DNA of 64,000 bases. It comes from Bedellia somnulentella (Eukaryota > Arthropoda > Insecta > Lepidoptera > Bedelliidae). A program made the translations under genes and the position numbers. Location: assembly GCA_963576735.1 (NCBI GenBank), contig OY755179.1, positions 434,001 through 498,000 on the forward strand, written 5' to 3'. Below are positions 10,376-22,300 of this stretch, one piece after another (within the stretch, counting starts at the first letter, position 1; each line of letters starts with the position of its first letter). A model generated the notes under the pieces. The model saw only the letters and a program-made list of their open reading frames with translations, made no database searches and was not told the origin of the DNA.

Positions 10376-11252
10376 TGTATTTTTATATATATGTCAGACA
10401 GTTATGACTTAAGAAATGACACATTGGTACATCCCCGCATTAGGATTAGAACCCACGCATCAGTGTATACGAAGTGAAATCTTATTCGGGATCATTTCCC
10501 CACTTCCCGTAACCCGCACCGCTATAGTCATGCGCGCACCACTTTTCGGACGGTGTTAGCCTACTTAGATAAAATTTAACAAAAGAAATAATAATTTTCA
10601 TAAATTTTTATATTGAATATTGGAAACAAAAGCGTTTATTAATAAGCAAAGATACATCATAAAAATAATTGTCTTTAAAAAAAAGTTTCCACTACAAAAA
10701 ATATTAATGAAAGTGATATTTTTTTATATACGTAGGTCACCCTATAATTTTTATTTAGTTAAGAACTAATTGACAATGACAGGCCGAAATTTCAAAATGG
10801 CGACAGTAGTACCAGAGTCGCCGCCGGCCAAGTTATGATTGTGGATCTGTACCCCAAGCTATGAACTGCTCGCTCGCGCTAACTAGTATTGTGGTGTGGG
10901 TGCAGTGTTGTAAGCCGATTGCAAGTTTTATCGAATCGTTTACTTTACGCCGTAGTAAAGTAATGCTATCCTTCCTTAGCATCAGGATTAAAAGAGACAC
11001 ACATATGTATGCTTATTTAATCTGTGCTTTCCACACAGATGTATGGAACCAAATGCTGATTGAAAACGAAATTTTGATTGAAACTCGCAATCCACCTACA
11101 GACTACTGATTTAGGTGTAACATACATAACATATCAAGTATATGATTTTTTATAAATTCTTTAACCATGTGAGAGAATATATTTCCTTACATATAGATTT
11201 CTAGTGTAAGTTTAATAATTAAAATAATCTCTAACTATTGTTATTGTTAGGC

Positions 11253-12093
11253 GTTTTTAGGGTTCCGTAGCCAAATGGCAAAAACGGGACCCTTATAGAT
11301 TCGTCATGTCTGTCTGTCTGTCCGTCCGTCCGTCCGTATGTCACAGCCAGTTTATTCCGAAACTATAAGAACTACATTATTGAAAATTGGTGCGTAGATG
11401 TATTCTGTAAACCGCATTAAGATATTAAAATAAAATCTGAAAAAAAAAACCAAAATTTTTAGGGTTCCCCATACATAGAACTGAAACTCAATTATTTTTT
11501 TTCATCAAACCTATACGTGTGGGGTATCTATCAAAAGGTATTTGAAAATGATGTTGAGGTTTCTTATATCATTTTTTTTCAAAACTGAATAGTTTGCGCG
11601 AGAGACTTTTCCAAAGTGGTAAAATGTGTCCCCCCCCGTAACTTCTAAAATATGGGCATGATAAAAATGAAAAAAATATATGATGTGTATTACTATACAA
11701 ACTACTAACGAAAATTGGTTTGAATGAGATCTAGCCAGTAGTTCTATTTTTAAACGTCATAAATCAAATTACTTACCTAATTTATAAATTTCACTGAAAT
11801 ATATAACAATAATTTTACTATCACAGGCCTTACGCATAAAACGTGAACCATTGTTTTCTTATAGTAAATCAGTGATAAGTAAATAACATTTTAATTTGCT
11901 CTGCGCTCAGAGCGTGGCTCAGTCATCCCCGCGCGGTCCCCGCCCGAGAAATCGGTAGCGCGGGACGGGAGAGGACCGCGCGGAGAGGGGGAACGTCGCC
12001 AAGTGCGCTAACCCGAACGGGCAGACACCTGCTGCTAGTGCTGCTACGGAACCGTTCATTAGCGAGTCCATCTCGCTCTTGGCCGCTTTTTTT
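11253..12093. mobile_element. AGGGTTCCGTA-type non-coding repeat
   Basis: Starts TTTTTAGGGTTCCGTAG and soon has (GTCT)n(GTCC)n at about 11309-11336. It continues through long AT-rich sequence with further AGGGTTCC and poly-C motifs, and ends with a GC-rich block (11900-12085) reading CATCTCGCTCTTGGCC on the plus strand. The combination is a familiar abundant lepidopteran element. No ORF. The right boundary is approximate. Confidence 0.5.
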
Positions 12094-12925
12094 TAATAAG
12101 ATTGAAATCATAGTCTGAAATTTCATATTGTATTTTATATCTTGTTTTGATTGTAATTAGCTTGAAATCATGTAAATAAGAGACATATTCTCTTAATATA
12201 TTTGTCATCAAGAACATGAGTTTGTCAAGATAGTGCAAAGTGGCGATTTATAGTCTCTGCCTACCCTAATGGGAATGATGGGCGTGAGTAAAAGTAAGTA
12301 AGTACTAGAAATAAATTTCACATGTAGAATAAGAATGCTTCAAAACATAAAAGTATGTTTTAAATAAAACACCACTTCATCATACACCCGATAATCCTTT
12401 ATATTTTATCAAATTAATACCAACCTAATGTACCGATGAAGTCGGTTAAAGTGAATTGATTCTTGAATCTTTAAACAACAGAGTGGGCCCATCACTCGTG
12501 ACGTGAGTATTTACACGCTATATCAGCGTTCTAAATCACTTTCTATTCTAAACAGCATTCTAAACAGTTTTGTCAGTTAGAATTCAAACTTTTTGCTATC
12601 CAGCTATTTCTAAATGCTATTTCATTTTATTAAATTAAGAAACTGAATATTTGAAAACTGAAAAATACACATTTAAAATTTGTCTCTTTGGGAGGAGACG
12701 AATAGGAGTAGCAGGTCCTTAATCATGGGAATGAGCTGAGTCATTGTAAGCACTAAAAAATACAGTCATCATGTTATTTATGATGCCAAGGACCATAACA
12801 CCGTCAAACCATGTCAGCCTTGCCATGCCACCGAAATACTCTCAGAGGTTTCAATTCAATCGATTTCGACGGCGCTTATTATACTTTATTATATATTATA
12901 ATTTAAAAGCGTATCGGACCGTGTT

Positions 12926-12986
12926 ATGACAGATATGTCAATGCCATATTCATATTTATTTGACATATACACTTTGACAGTGACAA
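12926..12986. promoter_or_regulatory. TGACA cluster upstream of PLC beta
   Basis: Five TGACA motifs (one in reverse as TGTCA) in about 60 bases, about 270-330 bp before the PLC beta ATG. The likely core promoter or 5' UTR region; this is inference. Confidence 0.35.
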
Positions 12987-13254
12987 GTGAAAATGGGCGA
13001 ATTGGCAAATTCTGTAGACGAGGGCGAATCCTGTCTATAATTTCAATAATTTCTTAGAGAATAGACTTCTATTAATCTAAATGAATGATATTTAATTATC
13101 ACCGATAAGTTTCGAATAAAATACCGAACTTTCAAGTTTTCATCGTTATATTTTCGGCGGTTGTTATAAAAACGAAGGGTAGTGGGTCGGTGGTCGATTT
13201 TGATTGACGGTTTATCATGAAAACTTAACTAAACGCGAGTCTTTAAACGGCGCT

Positions 13255-13350
13255 ATGGCAGCAGCAGGTGACTGGCCTGGAGTGTCGCTGAAGCCTATTA
13301 CTGTGCCTCAAGCGCTTCAGGATGGTGACAAGTTTGTGAAGTGGGATGAG
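13255..13350 (+). CDS. Plc21C: PLC beta exon 1
   Basis: 32 codons, [20 protein letters not shown] to VKWDE, donor GAG|GTGCGT. FVKWDE is the usual N-terminal motif before the PH domain. It is followed by a tiny 71-base intron. Confidence 0.88.
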
Positions 13351-16300
13351 GTGCGTGCGGTGATGGTGTCCTAATGTGTGCGGATGGTGTTCACGGGTGA
13401 TAGCGTTGGTGTTGATTACAGGAATCAGGTGCCGGGTTGCCGGTCACGCTGCGGGTGGATCCCGACGGTTTCTTTCTGTACTGGACAGACCAGAATCATG
13501 ATGTGGACTTGCTGGATATATCGTTGGTGCGCGACGTCCGAACATCGAGATACGCGCGCACTCCAAAGGTAAGTCGCTTTTTGTATTTATGTGGTTTATC
13601 AGATGTATTCCTTTAAAACAGACAGCTTAGTGGTAAGAAGAATAAGAATACTAAAACCTAGTTTGCAGTGGGACCTTCTTATGCAGTTAAATCAAAACTT
13701 GTTTTTTATTTTTTAATAATTATATTTCATACAAGTGAATTGTCATTGATGTAATTGATTAGGTAGAATTTAGTTTATATCATAAGTCGATGAGAGATCA
13801 TAGAAGCTGGGTGAGACTCAGCTGAAGTATGGAAACTGTTACAATATTTAATTGATGATTTTCAAATCATTTAAACATCACCTAGAAAATTTTAAAAGCA
13901 TAGTAAGCTATCGTTTTTAAGTTGAAAATTAAATTTCTCACTCTTATCATAAACAAATAAAATTACCTGTTTTGTAACAAAGTTGCCGGTTTATCAAGAT
14001 AATAAAAAAACAGTTAAAAATATTTGCACTAGGCTTCATAGATACTTCTCTTTACTTCTATTTTATGCTTAATTAGAGGGAAAGTGAGATTTCTCTATAA
14101 TTAGATCATTGATATGAGTATTAGGATTTCCCAAATCCAATTTCCGTTTTTTTTTTGGATGAGATTCCTTGTATCATTTTTTTCAACTATCAGCAGTCTT
14201 GCTTATTTATTACTTATTATTATTTTATACTCATTATTACACTTTTGTAAATCATTCTTACTCGTAAGGTTAAAAAAAAGTAAAAATATGTTTATTATCA
14301 GAAATACAGCGTTAGGGTGCCTTTGCGCCAGAGATGTGCTATGCAGCTATGCTATGGATGCATATGATATCCACCAATCATATTCCTTGCTATGTATATG
14401 CTATGTGCACCAAGGAATATGATTTGTGGATATCAAACGCATCTCTGGTGGAAAGGTACCCTAAGGGCTGAAAGATGTTTCCAGTGTCTTATCTTTAGCC
14501 TGCTGAAATACATTGCATAAAATTACTAAAATAACATAAGTTATATTATTAGTTATTATATTTCTTGCACCTTTCGATTGGTTTAAAAATGTGACAGTTA
14601 CTGTAAAGAATACTATTATTATTTGAAGATGCTCTCTTATCTTGTAGATACTTCACCTATCTTAAAAATTAATTAAGATATTTTTTAGAATAAGAATGAT
14701 TCTCTTCAAGTGGTCAAGTTTTTACCACTAAAATTATACAAACAATCAATTTCCATAAATAATTTTTTTTCCCGCCTGTGTCGAATTTTTTCTTTCCTTT
14801 ATTTATTAGTAATAATCCCCACATGAGGTTTTCATGAACAAAAAGTTTTAAATAATCCATTTCCATGTGGTAAAGATTTATTGGAATTAACTAATTAATA
14901 TTGTCAAAATAATAAATATTTATTTATTTATTTATTTATTTATTTACGGAAAACAAACAGCTTTAACACAACAATTAGCAAAAAACAATAAAAATTAAAA
15001 CATAGCCAAAAAAGGTTTTCACATATTGGTAACGAACATGCGCTTAATTAAGTATTACTGTAAATTAACTAACAATATAAGAACTAGGAAAGATAGTAGA
15101 TTAACAAATTTGACAATCAAGAAAGAAATTGTGGTTTTAATAATGAACTGGATAGAAATAGAAAGATTTGTGATCATCCTAAAAGAATAAATTTGCCATA
15201 TTTTTTTAAACAGTGAGGTATTGGTATTAAAAAAGTCTAAATCAACTTGACTACTCAGTGAATTAAAGCTTCGAGCCGCTCGAGTCATAAAAGTATTTCT
15301 GCGATAGTTCGTACGAGCAAGCGGAACAGCAAGAGTTTGTTGGTCCCGTGAAGTTGAGCGCGGTACCCTTAAGTGGATAGAGGACAATAAATCAGTGCAA
15401 TCAATCATACCATTTGCGATTTTCATCAGAAAGTCTACATCTGCTATTTGCCTCCTAAATTCTAGTGGAATAAAATGGTATCTCTTACATCACTCTATAT
15501 AGTTGGTGTCTAAAGTTCCTGATTTGTATTCTAAATATCTCAGGAATCTTTTCTGTAAGGATTCCAACCTAGATATATAGCATTTATATCCGGGGTTCCA
15601 AACTGGAGATGCATACTCTAAGATGCTGCGCACATATGAGCAGTAAATAATTTTTATAGCTTTTATGTCATTGAAATATTTGCATGACCTGATTAAAAAC
15701 CCCATCATTTTTGATGCTCTGTTGACAATAGATGTTATATGTTTGTCGTAGAGGAGCTTAGAGTCCTGAATAATGCCCAAATCCCTCATTTCATTTACCC
15801 TAATTAGCGTCGAATCTTTAATGCAATAATCAGTTAGAGAAGGTTCTTTTTTTCGAGTAAATGACATCACAAAACACTTTTCCACATTCAAATCTAATCT
15901 GCTTTTTTCGCAATAATCTTGAAGATGATCCACAACCTTCATGATTTTCATATCGTCAGCAAATAAGACAATTTTTGAATAATGGAAACATTCTACTATA
16001 TCGTTAATAAAAATCACAAATAATAAAGGGCCAAGAAGAGAACCTTGAGGTACACCAGAAGCTATTCCTATCCAGTTAGATATAAACCCATTGGCAACAA
16101 CACACTGGGTTCTTTTAGAAATATAGGATTCGAACCACCGGAGCAAATCACCATGAATACCTAACGCCTCTAGTCTCTCCAATAATAGAATATGATCAAT
16201 TCGATCAAATGCCTTTCGGTAATCAGTAAACACAACATCAACCTGTCCACCCGCATCCATGCCGTTTGAAATAAAATCATGGGTTAATATGAGATTGGAA

Positions 16301-19300
16301 GTTGTGGACCGTTTTTTCAAAAAACCATGTTGTTCTGGCGATAGTAGGCATTTAATTGATTCATAAACCTGTTCATAGACTATACGTTCCAATATCTTGG
16401 CGAAACAACTAAGTTTTGATATTCCTCTGTAATTTTCTATACAACTTATATCACCTTTTTTGAGAATAGGAGTTACGAGTATAAATGCCGATTTCCAAAC
16501 CAATGGTATATAACCCTCTTGTAGTGATCTCTTAAATAAAATTGATACCGGAAATAGTAATGAGTCTGCACAATTCCTAATTACAATAGGAGATACATTA
16601 TCTGGTCCTGCACTCTTCTTGATATCTAATGTCTTAAACAGCTGAAGGAGGCATGTGGGATCTATTTCAATTGTTGAAATAGTATTGACGAGTAGATTCG
16701 ATATGTAATATGTCGACTTTGTTTCGTATTTTCAACAAAGTACTTCTAAAATGAGGCACCCAATAGTCAGTTAGTTAGTTGATGTATGAGAGGACCAGCT
16801 GTCAAATTTGAAATGGATGTATTTAATTGATCACAAATATTGCATTATAAGTAATACTTGCAAAGTATCTATAAAATATTTGGGCACATCAAGTGGATGG
16901 ATGAAAGAAATAAATAGAGTAAATGTGGATGGCTCTATCAGAAGGGCAAGCACGAGCCGTGTTTAAACTAGTTATCGCGTGGGATAAAGCAGCCATCTCT
17001 TACGCACTTACTTAGTATCGTATACTGCCATCTCATTCTAACCGTTATCGTGTCGATAAAATTTCGCTCGTGCTTGCCCAGCAGAAAAAAATAAAAGATT
17101 GATAAATGTTGATAGTAGATTAATACTCTCATTCCGCCTGCCCCAATGGGAACTAATGGCGTGAGTATGAATTGTAATGGTATTTGTGGATGGATGCTAC
17201 TTCTATGTAAGTGTTCTTGCTCGGAGTCTTCAAGTAAAATGTTCAAGGGGTGTTTTCGAGATATCATTGACTATTTAAATATTCCACAATAATATCTTGA
17301 TACACAATAACCTTTATAATTCATTGCATATGTTGTATCGGCGGGCGTCTGAAGTCTAGTGAAAAAGGAGCATGTATGAAAACACTGATTAATGTAGAAA
17401 AAACCAAAACCTCTCGAAGGTTAGCCAGGATCGTACAAAGTGGCGATCAAAAGTCTCTGCCTACCCCAATAGGAGCTAATATTGTGTCGGCCATATTCAT
17501 TTGAAGATCTTCACAATTATTGACTAACTATTCTAAAGCTCAAATGATTCCGTTCAGCTGTTAAAAATAGGTGTTGTGTTTCTATTATGTATTTTAAACA
17601 ATCGTTCAGGACATTCCACAGGATCATATTTCATCACACTTATACGGCGCGCTTGTAAAGTATCTGAAACATATGAACTATTTTACTAATTTACTTTTTT
17701 TACTATAAAAAAACCATTTAAAAAACCTGTATGCCATATCGGTTTTATTTGGATGTTATCCTTTACCATTAACAACTTGGAAATAAATCGTGATGCTTAG
17801 AATAGCACTACTCTATTTCTTCCGGTGGGTGTACGTAAGAACTTGGGGCTTTTTAAGGGATTTTTGGGCGATGCGGTTGGAGACCCATCACCAACAACCT
17901 TTATTCTACCATCTTTTCCCCACTCAACTCCCAAAAGTGGCTGAGGAATTTATAATATCTCAGCTCTGGCTACCCCTTTTAGGGATTTATAGCCGTGAGT
18001 TTATGTATGTATGTAAATCGTGATGATAAAGTTTCAGGGAAAATAAAAACAAACAACTAACTTTTATTGCAATAAAGCAAAAAAAGTTGTTCACTACTTG
18101 TTGAAATAAACACGTTTTATTGATTCTGCTAATCGATAATGATATGTAAGCCTTTTTTTTTATTAAATATTAAACAATTTGAATTAGTTCTGTTTACGTC
18201 TTCACAATAGACCGTCACAATGATTTCATAATCACCCTAAAATTAATATGTTTTTTACCACCCTAACTGCCCATGATATTCTAACTCTGTACTTCTTAAA
18301 AATCCTGAAATTTTGTACCTACAAATATAAAAGTTTTTGTTTTTCTAAATATTTCCGATGTTTTTAGCTTTACTGAGAAAAAACAATGTGCTCAAAAAGG
18401 CAGGTGTCCGAAGTACGAAGAATAAAAGAGCATGTATGAAAAGATTGATGGATGTGAATGAAGCTAGAGAGGTTTGCCAGGATCGTACAAAGTGGCGATC
18501 GATAGTCTCTGCCTACCCCAATGGGAACTAACGGCGTGAGAATATGTATGTATGTATGTATGAGAAAAAACAAGAAGCATTAATTCCTTTCCGGCTATTT
18601 TCAATGTTCGTGCTTAAACAACGAAAATATTCAAACTCAAACTCAAAACTCAAACTTTTATTGCATACCATAAGTGTACAAATAGTTAGTGTAATCAAGG
18701 TACAGTAATAAATATGGACCCTGTTGGGCACATGCAATTTCACAAGAGGGCTGTAGATACTAAAACTAAAAATTAAGGTAGCAAACATTACATGGCACAA
18801 AATTAAAATTTCTTCAATTAAAAACACTATAAATATGTGTATGAAATTTAAACAACACTACATACAACAATACAACATTACAAACCAATATTACACTTAG
18901 ATATAAGTTTGAAGACAAGCATCAAAACTCATCAAATAAATATTAATATAATATTCCTCAGAGAGGATAAAACCCACGAGCCGCTATGAGCGTCGCCTAA
19001 TACTCGTATCTTGACAAATCGGTGGCTGTAGGCCCGAGTTTAGCTTCTAAACAATATCTCCTGTTTTGAGACTAATTTCTGACCCACTAACCTATCCAAT
19101 ATTCTCATAATCTAATTAACCTAAGTTAATATTAATATAGAATACTCCCTGCACGTCACCAGACATGCAATGTCAGAACGCTCCACATTGTATAAATATG
19201 AAAGTGGGGCATATGGCTAGTTTAAAATCGCAATGAGTTGAACTGTCGTCGGTTATAAATACTGCTCAAATGATATTGATCGGCGCTAATTATATCCGCG

Positions 19301-22300
19301 ACGTCCACAGTGTAGACACGCCTCACCACCTCACCGCCTCACCGCCTCACCACACCTGTATGCATCTGCAACTTATATTGAACGAGATGAAATGGAGCGT
19401 CTCGTTTCTGCTTTGTATAGAACGTTCCGTTTCCGTTGTTACTTCCGAACAAAAGTTTATGAAAACACTCTTTTGTAAAAATGCAAACGAACGGCTCCGT
19501 GAGGCGACGTCGGAGATATAATGTCGTCGGCAAGTCTACAAATATGAATGGGGTGTTTGTTTGTGAAGCTAAATTAAACTCTTTCAACTACCTGCATGTA
19601 TATGTACTCATGCATATGTATAAACTTTACAATGACATACTTTTATGCCTGTCTTGTCTGTTCGTTCGGTCTAATCTCGGAAACTTTTACTGGCTAATAG
19701 CAGATGTATTTAGGAGTAACTTAGTAGAGAAGGACTTTTATAAAAGGGTATGCATGGAACAATTGATGAATGTAGACGAAGCTCGGGAGATTAGCTACGA
19801 TCGATAGTCTCTACCTAGCTGCCTAGCCAGATTGGAATACGTAGTATGTATCCACCCTTAGTGATGAATTATCATCACGTATTACATACATAAATACATA
19901 TACTCACGCTATTAGTTCCCATTGGGGTAGGCAGAGACTATTGATCGCCACTTCGTACGATCTTGACAAACCTCTCTAGCTTCGTTTACATCCATCAATC
20001 TTTTCATACATGCTCTTTTATTCTTCATACTTCGGACGCCAGCCTTTATGAGCACAATCTCAATTTGGTCTAAGTGTGTTCTCCGTGGTCGTCCTCTACT
20101 AACATTACCATACACACCATCACGTATTATCATTATATATATAATTATCAGCTACAAGGGTTTTTGTAATGTGTGTATATTTAAGAATCAGAAACAAGTG
20201 CAACTGTAAACCAGTCGAGTTTAACTACAGACGACTTTAACTAAAATACCACCTAAAATGAGACATTTCTTGGGAAAACCGGAAGGATACCCTTATCGAT
20301 GGTAGCTGAAAAAGATAAAACGTGACACTTTTACGAAGGCTTCGCTGTCTGCCTGTCACCAGGCTGTATCTCAGAAACGATGATAGCGACGTTTGAAATC
20401 TGTCATGGATGATGTATTTTTGTTGCCGCTATAAAGATTAATACTAAAATTAAACTTCCAAATGTGGCTGAAGGGTATCTAGCTCTGAAGCTCTGGCTAC
20501 CCCTTTTTGGGATTTATGGTCGTGAGTATATGTATGTACTAAAATTAAAATAGAATACATTTTAAAGCGAGCCATCACCAGACACCTTTATTTTACCATC
20601 TTTTCCCCTCTCAACTTCCAAAAGTGGCTGAGGCATTTTCAATTCTTCAGCTCTGGCTACCCCTTTTAGAGATTTATAGCCATGAGTATATATGTATGTA
20701 TGTATGTTTAAAGCGAGCGTTCAACATACGTAACATTTTTGTGCATCGATATTGAGTACGACAACAGTTACTAACTTTGCATATCTAAACTTCACTTGAA
20801 CAATAAAATTAATACTATTGCATAAAGCGCGATCCTAGTCTCACTTGGCCGGGTTGTCATTATGACATAACTCGCTAGGGGCTGCATCTGTCATGCATAC
20901 TTTTAAAAAGAAAAGAACAAAGAGAGACACGTGACAGTTGTATAAAATAGGAAATTAATTAAAAGGCACGTGTTGCCGCTGCGGCGTATGATTGATCGTA
21001 GTGAGAACGTGAATTGTGCCGCTTGGGACAAGGTGACAATAGTGAGTCAGTTATCTCACATCAATATATGTCCATACATACATATACTCACGGCTATAAA
21101 TCCCTAGAAGGGGTAGCCAGAGCTAAGGAATCAGAAATTCCTCAGCCACTTTTGGAAGTTGTGTGGGGAAAAGATGGTGAAATAAAGGTTGTTGGTGATG
21201 GGTCTCCAACCGCATCGCCCAAAAATCCCTCAAAAGCCCCAAAACCGTTAGTCGCCTCTTACGTACACCCACCGGAAGAAATGGGGTAGTGCTATTCTAA
21301 GCCGACACTACACAGCAATATATAATATATGTATTTACGCTATTAGTTCCCATTGGGGTAGGCAGAGACATAGATAGCCACTTTATACAATACCGGAAAC
21401 TTCTGGATATTCACTTACGTTCATCAATGTTTTAAAAATGCCAATTTATTCGCCTCGACTGCCAACACAAAATATGTGATAAAATAAAAGGCGAATTTCA
21501 ATTTTCACCTAGATAGATATTGCTTCACAATTTGGCATGGACACAAAATATACAAAAGTTTGTATTAATGTTTTTTGCATTACTTTAGTTTATTAATTAA
21601 CACAGTAATTAATAAACTAAAGTAAATATCGGATTTCGGTATGTTAGGGTTGCCATTGCCAACTGTCCAGTTTTTTCCTGACTGTGAAACTTTGGGGTTT
21701 CCTGGATAGTTTTTGAGCACTGTAGTTAGTTTATGGCTGAAGTAATTGCATCAAAAGCCCCAATACCGTTAGTCGCCTCTTACGTCCACCCACCGGAAGA
21801 AATAGGGTAGTGCTATTCTAAGCCGACACTACACAGCACACAGCAGGGATTTTTGGGCGTTGCGGTTGGAGACCCATCACCAACAACCTTTACGCGACTT
21901 CCAAACGTGGCGGAGTAATTTCTAATTGGCCTAGACCTCGTTTCTCTGGTTATTAGCCTCAGCTGAAATAAAAAAAAAAACAAGCGTCGCATGTTTGTGG
22001 TTGCCTGTGGTTTTCGCTTGCGGGTGTGTGTGTGGTGCATTGTCTGCTTTTCGATTTCTTGTCAGTGGGAGGGCGGGCGGTGCACAGTGCATGTTGCATG
22101 AACACTGCAGGTATTTAGCGGAATTAAGCGAAGAAATTTATGTATATTAGTATTTCTATGGATTTCCGCAAAGTAACGCCTGATTCAATCCAATAACTTC
22201 ACATCTACTCACGGTTATACATCCCAAAAAAGAGGTAGTCAGAGCTTCAGAGTTAGATATTCCTCAGCCACTTTTAGAGGTTGAGTAGGTAAAAGATTGT

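Larger units (their letters stand above)
8749..13254. other. Intergenic region between divergent Larp7 and PLC beta
   Basis: About 4.5 kb. Near Larp7 there is a TGACA-rich cluster (9012-9052). Then come a family A copy (9298-9551), a family C SINE (9990-10375), a short coding-like start (10797-10838), a large AGGGTTCC-type repeat (11253-12093), a family B LINE tail (about 12230-12300), and a second TGACA cluster (12926-12986) just upstream of PLC beta. Confidence 0.6.

Noticed and set aside
14309..14466. miRNA precursor
   Set aside because: The arms extend to the ends of a transposon-like unit with inverted termini and the pairing is too long and regular; a MITE fits better without small-RNA data.
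17790..18023. ORFs inside family A copies (either strand) as a conserved small protein
   Set aside because: Open only in some copies, with frame breaks in most, no start in common and no known domain; the repetition comes from the SINE itself.
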